Source: a virus. Taken from it: 27,119 bases of DNA. The notes under the pieces are model-generated. The model was given only the letters and a program-made list of their open reading frames with translations, was not told the DNA's origin and did not search any database. Shown piece by piece: positions 1 to 7,538 of this stretch. The translations under genes were made by a program, and so were the position numbers. Where the stretch lies: positions 1 through 27,119 of IMG/VR virus record IMGVR_UViG_3300037042_002822; one strand, 5' to 3'. The first letter of the stretch is position 1, and each line of letters opens with the position of its first letter.

Positions 1-1
1 A

Positions 2-475
2 AAGCTGATGGTTGGCGGTTTGTTGGACAGTGGATTGCGTGAGAAGTTTGGTCAGGTTGCTGTGGGTGAGCTTGAGTTGGCTATGAAGTCTACAGGCAAC
101 CCAAACACGCAACCATCTGCTAACCGTTCTATTATTGGCACTATGCGTGGTGTAGCTCAGTGGCAATATGATATGGCTCAAGATATGCAGAATTATGTTG
201 ATCAAAAAGGTGGGTCAACAAACGTGACTGCTCGTGAGTTGCGCCTGTGGCAAGCCAAAAACTGGAACGACAAACTGGCTGATTATGTTGATAAATCCAA
301 AGCCAGCCTTCCTGTTGAAGGTGAGTTGAAGATTTCTGACGATGGCATGTTGGAAACGGTTAACGGAAGAAGCCCGAAAAAAGGCTATCAATACATGGTT
401 CCAAGCAGTGCTGGAGAAGAGTATAGTGGCATGATTGTTGTCTATGACGGCAAAAACTTTGTTGAGGCGCAATAA
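2..475 (+). CDS. Virion-module protein, C-terminal part (5' end outside window)
   Basis: The frame is open to the left edge (Lys-Leu precede the first Met at base 8), so this is probably the C-terminal part of a longer protein; at least 155 residues are visible. I do not recognise the family. The visible part is hydrophilic, with no membrane segment: a helical first half (Gln/Met/Asp-rich around residues 45-65), then a Lys/Trp-rich helix (ARELRLWQAKNWNDKL, about residues 76-91) and a beta-rich end that could be a small domain (GYQYMVPSS, SGMIVVYDGKNF). It ends two bases before the next start codon, so it is co-transcribed with the 802-aa protein. Its T-ending codons (GCT, GTT, CGT) match that neighbour. 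A structural or ejected virion protein is likely from position only. Confidence 0.7.
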   Translation, partial: KLMVGGLLDSGLREKFGQVAVGELELAMKSTGNPNTQPSANRSIIGTMRGVAQWQYDMAQDMQNYVDQKGGSTNVTARELRLWQAKNWNDKLADYVDKSKASLPVEGELKISDDGMLETVNGRSPKKGYQYMVPSSAGEEYSGMIVVYDGKNFVEAQ

Positions 476-477
476 AC

Positions 478-2886
478 ATGGAACCCAAAGTTTTTGGTTA
501 CAAGCCGTCAGTTGAAGATCAAGGGTTGGCTATTACCCCTGATCAGACACCTGCTCCGCAAACATCTAATCCTCTGGTGTTTGGTTACAAGGCACCAACA
601 CAAGTTGAAGATGTCTCAACACTTCAGGATATTGGCAAATCCTTGCAGAGCGGCGCTCTCATGGGTGCCGCAGCACTGCGTGGGCTTCCGGGGTCTGTTA
701 TGTACTACGGGGATAAAGCTGGCGATTTTCTTTTGGGCCGCACACAGCCGGATCAAAGGGATCTTGAAGATGCTGGCAATCTTTCTCGTGAGCAAAGAGA
801 AGCCGTTCGCGCTGGCGAAGCAGTTCCGTTTTACCTTCGCAAACCACAGCCTCCTGCTGGCCGGATGGCTCAGGAAAGTGACCCATATGATCTCAATGCC
901 GCCTTTACGCTTCCCACTGTCACCGGGTCTATCAAGGAAATGCAGCGTGCTTCTGAAGCGGCCCGCTACGATCCAGATACTATGCTTGGTGACCTGAGCA
1001 AAACTGGCGCTGATTTTATGGTTCAAGGTGGGCCTATGGGCGCACCTCGCAAAATTATTGGACGTTCAGTTGCTGCTTTTGGCTCTGGCGCTACTTCTGA
1101 AGCTGTAGGTGACATTTCCAGCATTGGTGGCCCATATGCAGAAGCTGCTGGTCGCATTCTGGGTGCTGTTGGCGGGGATCTTGCCACACGAAAGTTCAGC
1201 ACAATTTTAAGTAACGTGGCTATGGCAGATACAAAAGCCGCCGCTACATTGGCTGAACTTGCTGCAAAAGATTTGTCCGATAATCCAGAGTTGGCCTCCA
1301 AACTTCAGGCTGCATTGGATCGCGGTGAGAACATCATTCCATATGACTTCCTTGGGCCAAACGCAAAGTCATACTTAAATAAACATTTTACACCGGATCA
1401 GGTTGCCTTCATTTCCCAGTTTAACAACAATTTGAACAAAAGGGCTGCTGCTGTTGATGGTGAATTGAATGATTTCTTTTCTCAGACCTTTGGCGGCAAT
1501 CTGCGTGATGAAAATTTTGCCAGTTCAATCAAGGCCGTAAACGATGCAGAGCGCACCCAGCTTTATACGGGTATGCGTAATTTACCTCATGCCCAAAGTG
1601 TTTGGACACCAGAATTGCGTGGTGTTTTGGACAATAATGGTCTTGTTGCAGAAGCTGCAAACATGGTTAGCGGCATGGCAAAAGCCAAAGAGCTTCCTTC
1701 AAAATGGAATATCCAACCGCTTGATGTAACCCCGCCCATTAGAGGGGTTCCGCAACAATTTATTGTTAACCCCAATGTTCCCCCCAACATCCAATATTGG
1801 GATCAAGTTCAACGCAAGCTTCGCGCTCTTGCAGACGCGGCAGATAGGTCTACTGACCCTTCAATGGTTGGCAAGGCAGAAGCTTATAGAGAGGCTCGTA
1901 CAGAGCTTTTGAACGCAATTGAAGCGCAGAATGCGGTTCCAGAGTTCTCCGCTGTTCGTAACAGGGCGGCTGAATTGTTTGGAGCAGAAAACTCACTTGA
2001 AGGCGGATTTAAGATGGCCCAAAAATTGGGTGGTCAAAATCCGTTCAAAGTAGACGAGTTTATGAGCAATTTTGATAGTTTGACACCAGCGCAAAAATCT
2101 CAATTTGTTCAGGGTGCTGCCCGTTTTGTTTTTGGCAAGGCAAACAAAGGCGTGTCTGGTGCCGTTTCCTATCTGGAAAACCCAGAGGTCAGTGATGTTC
2201 TTAAACGTGTTATGGGGCCAGATAAGTTTGAGGCGATGTATGGCAAGGTAGTTGCTGGTGCTATTAAGCAAGATGCAACCATGCTTGAAACGGCGGCACA
2301 ATCCAGTGGCAAACGCTTTACCTCTCAGGATGCTTTCCAGTATTTGCTTGCAGTTGGTGGGTCTGGTGCGGCTGGTGCTGCACCTGCCATTCTTACAAAT
2401 CCAAGCACGGCTGCGCTTCTGGGTGGTGCCGCCGCAACAATTGGCTTGACTGGTAAGCTTGCTTTGAGCGCATCAGAGGCTCGTATTGCAGAACGGGTTT
2501 TGACGCTTGCAATGTCCAAAAATCCGGCTGATGCAAAGAAGCTGGGCCAATTGATCAGCCAGAATTACGATGCTGCCTCAGTTCTGATGAAGCAGTCCGA
2601 TTTGCTGCGTTCCACAACACAAGGCTTGTACAACAGCACCCTCAACATGGCTGCGCGTGATGCCGAAGAGAATATGCAAAACGCTCCCATTCCAATTGAG
2701 CCGCTTTCTGTGCCGCTTCAAAATCGTGGCGGTCGCGTAGAGCGCAAATCAGGTGGACGGGTTGCCAATGCTATTTCCACAGAGGTGGATCGCACCCGCG
2801 CTCTCCTGAGCAACAAAACTGCATCGATGCTTTCCATGCCGGATGATGCTATTGTTACAGCCCTGAACCACGCTAAAAACACATAA
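478..2886 (+). CDS. Probable internal/ejection virion protein (802 aa) with GGRV C-terminal tail
   Basis: Large, mostly helical protein of the late module. The N terminus carries two spaced copies of a VFGYK motif (about residues 5 and 34) in a Pro-rich, probably unstructured stretch. The middle is long helical sequence. Near residues 620-665 there is a Gly/Ala-rich hydrophobic stretch (AVGGSGAAGAAPAILT, then LLGGAAATIGLTG) that could insert in a membrane. The C terminus has a Gly-Gly-Arg-Val motif twice (RGGRVERKSGGRV) followed by a helical tail containing MPDDAIVTALNHA; I recognise this tail from large virion proteins of alphaproteobacterial phages and prophages. These traits suit a DNA-ejection or internal head protein. 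The start ATG lies two bases after the upstream stop, with a GAGG ribosome site about 10 bases before it. Function is inferred from layout and composition, not from a catalytic motif. Confidence 0.72.
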   Translation: MEPKVFGYKPSVEDQGLAITPDQTPAPQTSNPLVFGYKAPTQVEDVSTLQDIGKSLQSGALMGAAALRGLPGSVMYYGDKAGDFLLGRTQPDQRDLEDAGNLSREQREAVRAGEAVPFYLRKPQPPAGRMAQESDPYDLNAAFTLPTVTGSIKEMQRASEAARYDPDTMLGDLSKTGADFMVQGGPMGAPRKIIGRSVAAFGSGATSEAVGDISSIGGPYAEAAGRILGAVGGDLATRKFSTILSNVAMADTKAAATLAELAAKDLSDNPELASKLQAALDRGENIIPYDFLGPNAKSYLNKHFTPDQVAFISQFNNNLNKRAAAVDGELNDFFSQTFGGNLRDENFASSIKAVNDAERTQLYTGMRNLPHAQSVWTPELRGVLDNNGLVAEAANMVSGMAKAKELPSKWNIQPLDVTPPIRGVPQQFIVNPNVPPNIQYWDQVQRKLRALADAADRSTDPSMVGKAEAYREARTELLNAIEAQNAVPEFSAVRNRAAELFGAENSLEGGFKMAQKLGGQNPFKVDEFMSNFDSLTPAQKSQFVQGAARFVFGKANKGVSGAVSYLENPEVSDVLKRVMGPDKFEAMYGKVVAGAIKQDATMLETAAQSSGKRFTSQDAFQYLLAVGGSGAAGAAPAILTNPSTAALLGGAAATIGLTGKLALSASEARIAERVLTLAMSKNPADAKKLGQLISQNYDAASVLMKQSDLLRSTTQGLYNSTLNMAARDAEENMQNAPIPIEPLSVPLQNRGGRVERKSGGRVANAISTEVDRTRALLSNKTASMLSMPDDAIVTALNHAKNT

Positions 2887-2895
2887 GGAACTGCC

Positions 2896-4215
2896 ATGCC
2901 CGTTTTGCCAAATACAGGTATCAAAATCCCAGATCCCGGCGTAACAACCAACTGGGGTACGAACACCACTTATGGTGCCAATGACGCTGGTTTGAATTTT
3001 TCTTTTACTCAGATTGACAATATTTTTGCTGCCGCTGGCAGTGGCACTTCTATTGGTCTTCAGGTTGGGTCTGGCAAGACATTGCTGATCGGTGGCACTC
3101 TTCGTGCGGCCAGCGGTAGCACTGTTCTCATGGGTGCTGATGGTGCTTCTGGTACAGTGGCTGGCAACACAATCCGCGCTGGCAATGCATCCGGTTCTGA
3201 TACATCGGGCGGAAGCCTGACCCTGCAAGGGGGCAACAGCACAGGCAACGCTGCTGGTGGCTCTATCTTTATGCAAGTGGCGGCGGCTGGGCCTTCCTCT
3301 GGAAGTAGTGCCAATACCCTCCGCAACGTCCTTCGTGTGGAAAGCACAAACCGGGTGGGTGTGAACACTGGCAGCACAGCCCCAGCAGTGACGCTGGATG
3401 TCGGTGCTGGCGGTTCCTCTGGTTCTGCCACAGCCCAACAGGGCCTTCGCCTGAACGGCTCCAGCGCGGGCAATGGCACCCAAGGTGGCTCCCTGCTCAC
3501 AATTGCCAACAATGGCACCAACACAGGCGCTGTAGGCAATTACAGCGCGGTCATGGGCGGATCTACCACCTATGCCGCCGATACCACCATTGCCAGCGCC
3601 AGCACCCTCCGCTTCTTCACCGGAGCCACCATCGCTGGTGCAACAGCCGCTAACGAAAAACTTCGTATTGGTACGTCTGGTGAAATTGGTATTTGGGATG
3701 CAGGAACATCCGCCATTAACAACGGCACGGCTGGTCAGGTGTTGGTGTCTGGTGGAACGGGTGCTGCCGCCGCTTGGGGTGCATCAACAACAACATTGCT
3801 TGCCCCCGGTACAAGTGTCGGCACAGGCCAGACATACACCATCGATAATTCAACCATTACTGCCAAATACAAAGTTCTGGAGTTGTATTTGCACGAACTT
3901 CGTCAAAGCAGTAGCGGCAGCAACTTGTCTATTCAAATCAGCGGAGATGGCACAACTTATACAACTTTACTTGCCATTGGTGCTGTTACAAATAGCGCTT
4001 ATACCGTAAGCGGTATTGTAAAAATTGCTGCCGCCGACCTTTTGACAGGATCGCGGTTTATTTATGCAAACACAAATGGGAATGGCAGTCTTGCTGGTAG
4101 CGTTTATACCCAAACGCCAAGTGTAACTACCGGATACATCAAATACATCCGGTTTGATTGGGATGGCTCAGATGTGTTTAATGCCGGAACCGTAGCTTTG
4201 GTTGGATACGCTTAA
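2896..4215 (+). CDS. Tail-fibre/appendage-like virion protein (439 aa)
   Basis: Low-complexity, Gly/Ser/Thr/Asn-rich protein with repeated short beta strands, typical of phage fibres and other trimeric appendages. Residues about 45-150 are repetitive (SLTLQGGNSTGNAAGGSIFM). This is followed by fibre-type phrases such as RVGVNTGSTAPAVTLDVGAG near residue 155 and EKLRIGTSGEIGIWDAGTSA near residue 255. The last 130 residues lose the repeats and look like a separate beta-sandwich (NLSIQISGDGTTYTT, IKYIRFDWDG), a plausible receptor-binding or tip domain. No endosialidase chaperone or catalytic motif is visible. AAGGA lies 6 bases before the ATG. The stop codon shares TTAA with the stop of the convergent HNH gene, so there is no intergenic terminator. 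Confidence 0.75.
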   Translation: MPVLPNTGIKIPDPGVTTNWGTNTTYGANDAGLNFSFTQIDNIFAAAGSGTSIGLQVGSGKTLLIGGTLRAASGSTVLMGADGASGTVAGNTIRAGNASGSDTSGGSLTLQGGNSTGNAAGGSIFMQVAAAGPSSGSSANTLRNVLRVESTNRVGVNTGSTAPAVTLDVGAGGSSGSATAQQGLRLNGSSAGNGTQGGSLLTIANNGTNTGAVGNYSAVMGGSTTYAADTTIASASTLRFFTGATIAGATAANEKLRIGTSGEIGIWDAGTSAINNGTAGQVLVSGGTGAAAAWGASTTTLLAPGTSVGTGQTYTIDNSTITAKYKVLELYLHELRQSSSGSNLSIQISGDGTTYTTLLAIGAVTNSAYTVSGIVKIAAADLLTGSRFIYANTNGNGSLAGSVYTQTPSVTTGYIKYIRFDWDGSDVFNAGTVALVGYA

Positions 4216-4574
4216 TCGTCCCGGCGAACCACACTTCCATCCATTTTCTTTTTCCACTTAGACCCTTTGCCTCCGGGCAGGGGGTTTTTGCTTTTCTTGA
4301 GGCCCAGAGCCTTGCTCTTGACCCGTTTGGCCTTAGCGGCCCTCCGGTGGTCATCCTTTGTCTTCACGCCCGCACAGGGCAAGCAGGTGAGCCTGATATT
4401 GTCATCGGTGTCAGTGCCGCCCAGTTCCAGCGCCCGGACATGCTCATAGATGAATTTACCGGGCTGTAGGCGGGTGCTGCACATCATGCACAGGCCCTTT
4501 TCCCGCTCCCAGATGCCCAGCTTCCTTCGGGTGGACAAATGGCCTCTGGCGGTGGTTCCTACGTCCTCAGTCAT
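4212..4574 (-). CDS. HNH endonuclease
   Basis: Small HNH nuclease (120 aa). A first CxxC (C29, C32), the His of the EHV motif (H45), Asn59 in DDNIRLTC, a second CxxC (C64, C67) and a later His76 form the expected zinc-stabilised beta-beta-alpha metal finger. The rest is a very basic tail (Lys/Arg-rich, residues 75-120) suited to DNA binding. I prefer the ATG at 4574, which overlaps the upstream stop as ATGA and has AAGG 7 bases before it; the in-frame GTG at 4580 leaves almost no spacing. It is the last gene of the minus-strand recombination operon. Phage HNH proteins often act in packaging or as free-standing homing nucleases. Here the operon context points to DNA processing, but the substrate is unknown. 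Confidence 0.88.
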   Translation of the reverse strand: MTEDVGTTARGHLSTRRKLGIWEREKGLCMMCSTRLQPGKFIYEHVRALELGGTDTDDNIRLTCLPCAGVKTKDDHRRAAKAKRVKSKALGLKKSKNPLPGGKGSKWKKKMDGSVVRRDD

Positions 4575-5050
4575 TTCCACACCTTCAGTTTTGCCTGTTC
4601 CATAAAATATGTTTCACCATATCCAAGGCTTTTCAAATTTTCATCACGCACAAAATCATCTTTATGCACCCACCCAACAATGGCGGTTTCCACTCCTGAC
4701 ACATAAATCAGGATGTAAATATCAACATTGGATTTGTCTGTGTGCTTGTGAGTGATAAGATTTTTGTGCGGTTCTGCAATGGCTTTGATGTCGATGCGTT
4801 TGCCATTAAGGATGCAATCATGCCCCACATCTTTGCCGCCAAAAGCACCATCAAAAAAAATATTAAAATGTTTACAGAAGGCATATTCTGCAATGAGGCC
4901 CTCTTCTTCATTTTTGATGTGTTCAGCAAATCCGGTTGAAAAAGGTCTGTTTACGTTGTTCCGCCTGTTGGCTGCCGTTCGCAAAGAGGCAAACATCTTG
5001 CAGACAGCCAAATCCCCCTCAGTCAGGGGGGTTAAATATTTCCAAGTCAC
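4571..5050 (-). CDS. PD-(D/E)XK-like nuclease
   Basis: 159 aa. The order of residues fits the PD-(D/E)XK nuclease fold: Glu55 in a helix (LIAEYAFCKHF), Asp78 in VGHDC, then a strand with RIDIKA giving Asp87-x-Lys89, followed by a hydrophobic strand (VDIYILIYV) and a Trp-containing strand (IVGWV). These are seen directly; the fold assignment is inference from the pattern. Start is GTG overlapping the upstream stop as GTGA, with GGGAG 9 bases before. In an operon with an ERF annealing protein and an SSB-like protein, it could be the end-resecting exonuclease partner. A restriction- or resolvase-like role is also possible. Confidence 0.6.
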   Translation of the reverse strand: MTWKYLTPLTEGDLAVCKMFASLRTAANRRNNVNRPFSTGFAEHIKNEEEGLIAEYAFCKHFNIFFDGAFGGKDVGHDCILNGKRIDIKAIAEPHKNLITHKHTDKSNVDIYILIYVSGVETAIVGWVHKDDFVRDENLKSLGYGETYFMEQAKLKVWK

Positions 5051-5385
5051 CTAAAATTGCTCCCGGCTCTCTGGCTGGCACTCTCAGTGCGCCACGCCTC
5101 AATAATACTATCAGCCTTGTTACGTTCATTGCGATGGAACTCGTCCGCTTCGACCGCCAAAGCTTCTGCTTCACAGGCTTCAGCGTAGAGGTCGTGGGCT
5201 TCCGCCCACGCCTCCCGCATTGTTGCTGAACGCTCTTCTGACTGAAGGATCAGCTTGGCTCGTGTCCGTTTCCGCTTGTGTTCTGCACGGATGCGGTTTG
5301 CACGGGCCGCCGCTGTCATCTGTGATGCTGTTGCCAAATACTGGATGGCAACCTCAATCATGTCATCGGTGACCAGTCTGCTCAT
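5047..5385 (-). CDS. Small helical protein of the recombination operon
   Basis: 112 aa, almost entirely alpha-helical and rich in Ala, Arg and Glu (DDMIEVAIQYLATASQMTAA at the start, then an Arg/Lys-rich helix and an acidic helix). No catalytic motif or membrane segment. Proteins of this look sit beside SSAP and SSB genes in other phages, but I know no assigned role. It starts with ATG overlapping the upstream stop (ATGA) and its own stop overlaps the nuclease start (GTGA), so it is translationally coupled on both sides. It may be a partner of the recombination proteins. Confidence 0.72.
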   Translation of the reverse strand: MSRLVTDDMIEVAIQYLATASQMTAAARANRIRAEHKRKRTRAKLILQSEERSATMREAWAEAHDLYAEACEAEALAVEADEFHRNERNKADSIIEAWRTESASQRAGSNFR

Positions 5386-5630
5386 CGATTTTTGTTCTTC
5401 CAGTCAGGATCATAGGGAACCAATGTCAGCCAGCACTCCCCATCCCGATTTGGGAACGGGGCGGCATACAGCTTCACATTGATAGCATCGCTCTCTTCTT
5501 TGGCCCAAGCGCGGCCAATCTTCAGATAGTTTGTCCTGCCCTTCCTGTCGGTCTGGTAATGCATCACATCCCAAACATCGACAACATCTTCAGAACCTAC
5601 TACGTTTTCCGTGCTGTAATTGTCAGACAT
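5382..5630 (-). CDS. Conserved small beta-rich protein (82 aa)
   Basis: The chosen start is the ATG at 5630, with AAGGA 6-7 bases upstream directly after the stop of the previous gene. A longer reading frame to 5804 would run through the SSB-tailed gene and is rejected. The protein reads as a small beta domain: DVMHYQTDRKGRTNYLKIG, then INVKLYAAPFP and ECWLTLVPYD. This layout resembles small phage and plasmid proteins with the pattern tyrosine - KDG - W/Y-x-x-I-G-x-A - small-molecule-like strands, whose function is unknown to me. The stop overlaps the next start as ATGA. Confidence 0.72.
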   Translation of the reverse strand: MSDNYSTENVVGSEDVVDVWDVMHYQTDRKGRTNYLKIGRAWAKEESDAINVKLYAAPFPNRDGECWLTLVPYDPDWKNKNR

Positions 5631-5640
5631 TATTTTTCCT

Positions 5641-5967
5641 TCAGAACGGAATTGTGTCATCAAGTTCAGGAACACCGCCAGATGAAAGGTTACCGGAAGC
5701 CCCAGAAGGTTGGCCGGATGCAAGCTTACTGAAGCTGCCAGTGCCGCCATTGGCACCAGCGGCGGCATCCTTGGGAGTGTAGGACAGCGACAAGAACTCT
5801 CCATTCCTGCCCTGCTTAACCCACGCGCTGACCCACAAATCCATCACTTCGCCTGACGGAGTTACGATTTGAGCTTGCCCACGGAAATTTGGATGATTGG
5901 CCTCGGTCTTCTTGTCGTTAACAAAAAGTGCGCCAGTGTTCCGGTTATCATACTGCTTGTCGGTCAT
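5641..5967 (-). CDS. SSB-like protein with acidic SSB-type C-terminal tip
   Basis: 108 aa. The first 65 residues are compact and probably beta-rich (TGALFVNDKK, FRGQAQIVTPSGEVMDLWVS, FLSLSYTPKD). These are followed by a Gly/Ser-rich flexible linker and a C terminus ending ELDDTIPF. That end closely matches the acidic DDDIPF tip by which bacterial SSB recruits partner enzymes. A beta domain plus disordered linker plus acidic tip is SSB architecture, although the core is shorter than canonical SSB. AAGGA lies about 7 bases before the ATG, and the stop of the ERF gene is one base upstream. I infer single-strand binding in ERF-dependent recombination and replication. A DUF736-like protein is an alternative. 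Confidence 0.68.
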   Translation of the reverse strand: MTDKQYDNRNTGALFVNDKKTEANHPNFRGQAQIVTPSGEVMDLWVSAWVKQGRNGEFLSLSYTPKDAAAGANGGTGSFSKLASGQPSGASGNLSSGGVPELDDTIPF

Positions 5968-5968
5968 T

Positions 5969-6589
5969 TCACTTTCCTTTCAATTTGCCACTACAATCTG
6001 CCGCCGCAGCGGTCAGGATCTTGTAAGTTTCGGTGGTATTGATGATCCCAAGTTTGCTGCGGTTGGCGGCTTCACCCTTCCACCACTCATTGAGATCTTC
6101 AACGCTCTCCTGCATCTCAATGGCCTTCAGAGCCACATCCCGGTAAGTCTCATGGGATTTGGCAAGGGCGGCCTGTTGGGCTGCATCGTTCTCAGGGTCA
6201 TCCCCAGTTTCGATTTGGAAGAGCTTGAAGAGCAGATATTTGTTTGCGCCTGTGATGGCCTTGTAAAGACCCTTGTCACCCACGCCATTCTTGTTGCGGT
6301 CACCGCCACAGCCAGCAGCCATAATCTTGTCCGGCCACACATCGCCATCTTTGTGGATGAGTGTGTATCCAAGGATGACATTGGTGTTGCCGTATTCGTC
6401 AGGCGATGAAACGCTTTCGACACTGGGGATCAGCATCAAACCATTTTCCACCATAGCAGGGCGAAGCTTCTCAAGAAGGTCAGCCTCACTGGCGTACTTG
6501 TATCCGTGATGATCGTTTTTGCTTTGCTTTTGCACATAGTCAACTTTGGACATTACCGCGTGCAAGGCGGCAGCAATCTTTGCAGACAT
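5969..6589 (-). CDS. erf: ERF-family single-strand annealing protein
   Basis: 206 aa. Family hallmarks are visible: KNDHHGYKYASEADLLEKLR near residues 24-43, LRPAMVENGL, and GDKGLYKAITGANKYLLFKL near residues 104-123 followed by FQIETGDDPE. These match the ERF superfamily of phage annealing proteins (P22 Erf type), which pair complementary single strands in phage recombination and circularisation. The C-terminal third is a less conserved helical region. AGGAG precedes the ATG by 6 bases. Position between the Gp157-like gene and the SSB-tailed gene is usual for this class of operon. Confidence 0.93.
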   Translation of the reverse strand: MSAKIAAALHAVMSKVDYVQKQSKNDHHGYKYASEADLLEKLRPAMVENGLMLIPSVESVSSPDEYGNTNVILGYTLIHKDGDVWPDKIMAAGCGGDRNKNGVGDKGLYKAITGANKYLLFKLFQIETGDDPENDAAQQAALAKSHETYRDVALKAIEMQESVEDLNEWWKGEAANRSKLGIINTTETYKILTAAAADCSGKLKGK

Positions 6590-6601
6590 TCAGTTCTCCT
6601 A

Positions 6602-7099
6602 TTACCTAATCGTCAGAGAGGTTCCGCCATTTGACAGCGTAGCTCCCGGCACATCTTGGCCCCCTACGAGGGCTTCTTTAATAGCAGTCTTGTTTGGCTC
6701 GCGTTTCACTCGCACGAACTCATCCGGTATAGCACTCTCATCAGTAATAATCACCTTCGCTGGTGACTTACCCAGAGAAATTTTTGCAGTGGGCAAATCA
6801 ATGTTGCGCTGGTCGGCTACTTCCATCAAGCGTTTGATCAAAGCCCTTTGGAAATCAACGCGGTTTTTCAATACTTCTCTGCGCCGATTTATATCGTCCA
6901 AAATGTCGATCAAGCTATGCATCAAAGCAGCATTGTACATGATGTTCAGGTGGATTTTTCCCACCAATTCATAAAAGTCAGTGCTGCCAAGCAGCATGTC
7001 TTCCTTCAGGTCTTCATCCAACATCATGTCTGGATGTTCGTTCATAAGGGCTTGTATCTGCTGTTCTACGACACCAGCCGCAAATTGATATTTAGCCAT
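6602..7099 (-). CDS. Siphovirus Gp157-like protein
   Basis: 165 aa. A long N-terminal helical/coiled-coil half (residues about 5-95) is followed by a beta-rich end with the family pattern: short strand (AKISLGKSPAKVIIT), an IPDEFVR motif, a Lys-containing helix start (NKTAIKEALVGG), a VPGATL motif and a terminal SLTIR. This matches the Gp157 family, which often lies beside annealing proteins in phages and has been linked to resistance of hosts to infection; its biochemical role is unclear. It is the first gene of the minus-strand operon, with GGAGA about 6 bases before the ATG, and is divergent from RusA. Confidence 0.88.
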   Translation of the reverse strand: MAKYQFAAGVVEQQIQALMNEHPDMMLDEDLKEDMLLGSTDFYELVGKIHLNIMYNAALMHSLIDILDDINRRREVLKNRVDFQRALIKRLMEVADQRNIDLPTAKISLGKSPAKVIITDESAIPDEFVRVKREPNKTAIKEALVGGQDVPGATLSNGGTSLTIR

Positions 7100-7175
7100 T
7101 CACATCTCCAATTGCACCATAGCGGGCATAGGTATATGTTACGATTTGGATTAAAAAAGCAAATTGGGGTGTGGA
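7100..7175. promoter_or_regulatory. Divergent promoter region (recombination operon / replication operon)
   Basis: This AT-rich gap of about 75 bases separates the divergent Gp157-like and RusA genes, so promoters for both operons should lie here. On the plus strand TTGCAC (7112-7117) stands 17 bases before TATGTT (7135-7140). On the minus strand TTGCTT near 7160 faces CATATA near 7137. Both are weak matches to sigma-70 boxes and overlap, which would make the two directions compete. Confidence 0.4.
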
Positions 7176-7538
7176 TTGTCTGGAACAAAAATCGTTATAG
7201 AGCTTCCTTTCGCCCCAAGCGTTAATCGTTTGTGGCGGGTTGGAAAGAACAAAAGATTTTATAAAACAAAGGCTTATGAAGAATGGTTGGGAACTTGCAG
7301 TTGGCTTATTGCCATAAATAAACTGACCCCTATTCTTGGTAATTATCGCCTGACTATTGAGGCAACGCGACCAGATAAAAGGAAAAGAGACATTGACAAC
7401 TTTATCAAAGCTGTTTCAGATCTGTTACAGACAAACGGGATAATCGAAGATGATTGTCTATGTGAAGAAGTGATTGCTAAATGGGTCAAAGCTGGCCCTC
7501 CAATGTTGATAACCGTGGAGAAATTAGATGTCGTATAA
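7176..7538 (+). CDS. rusA: RusA-family Holliday junction resolvase
   Basis: 120 aa from the chosen TTG start. The family pattern is clear: an N-terminal strand ending in a Pro/Ser-Val-Asn motif (PFAPSVNRLWR, residues 11-21), a YKTKAYEEW segment, then the catalytic region RPDKRKRDIDNFIKAVSDLL with Asp72 and Asp74, and NGIIEDD with Asp92/93. These correspond to the three catalytic Asp of E. coli RusA. No ATG is available at the N terminus; TTG at 7176 has GGGG 6 bases before it, while the upstream in-frame TTG at 7164 has no ribosome site. It cuts four-way junctions from replication and recombination before packaging. The 3' end overlaps the next gene by 11 bases. Confidence 0.92.
   Translation: MSGTKIVIELPFAPSVNRLWRVGKNKRFYKTKAYEEWLGTCSWLIAINKLTPILGNYRLTIEATRPDKRKRDIDNFIKAVSDLLQTNGIIEDDCLCEEVIAKWVKAGPPMLITVEKLDVV

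Noticed and set aside
2749-3483. Long minus-strand frame of 244 aa opposite the fibre gene
   Set aside because: Shadow of the Gly/Ser-rich plus-strand gene; composition is Cys/Arg/His-rich noise and no ribosome site fits.
5631-5804. N-terminal extension of the small gene ending at 5382
   Set aside because: It would lie entirely in the SSB-tailed gene; the ATG at 5630 has an ideal ribosome site.
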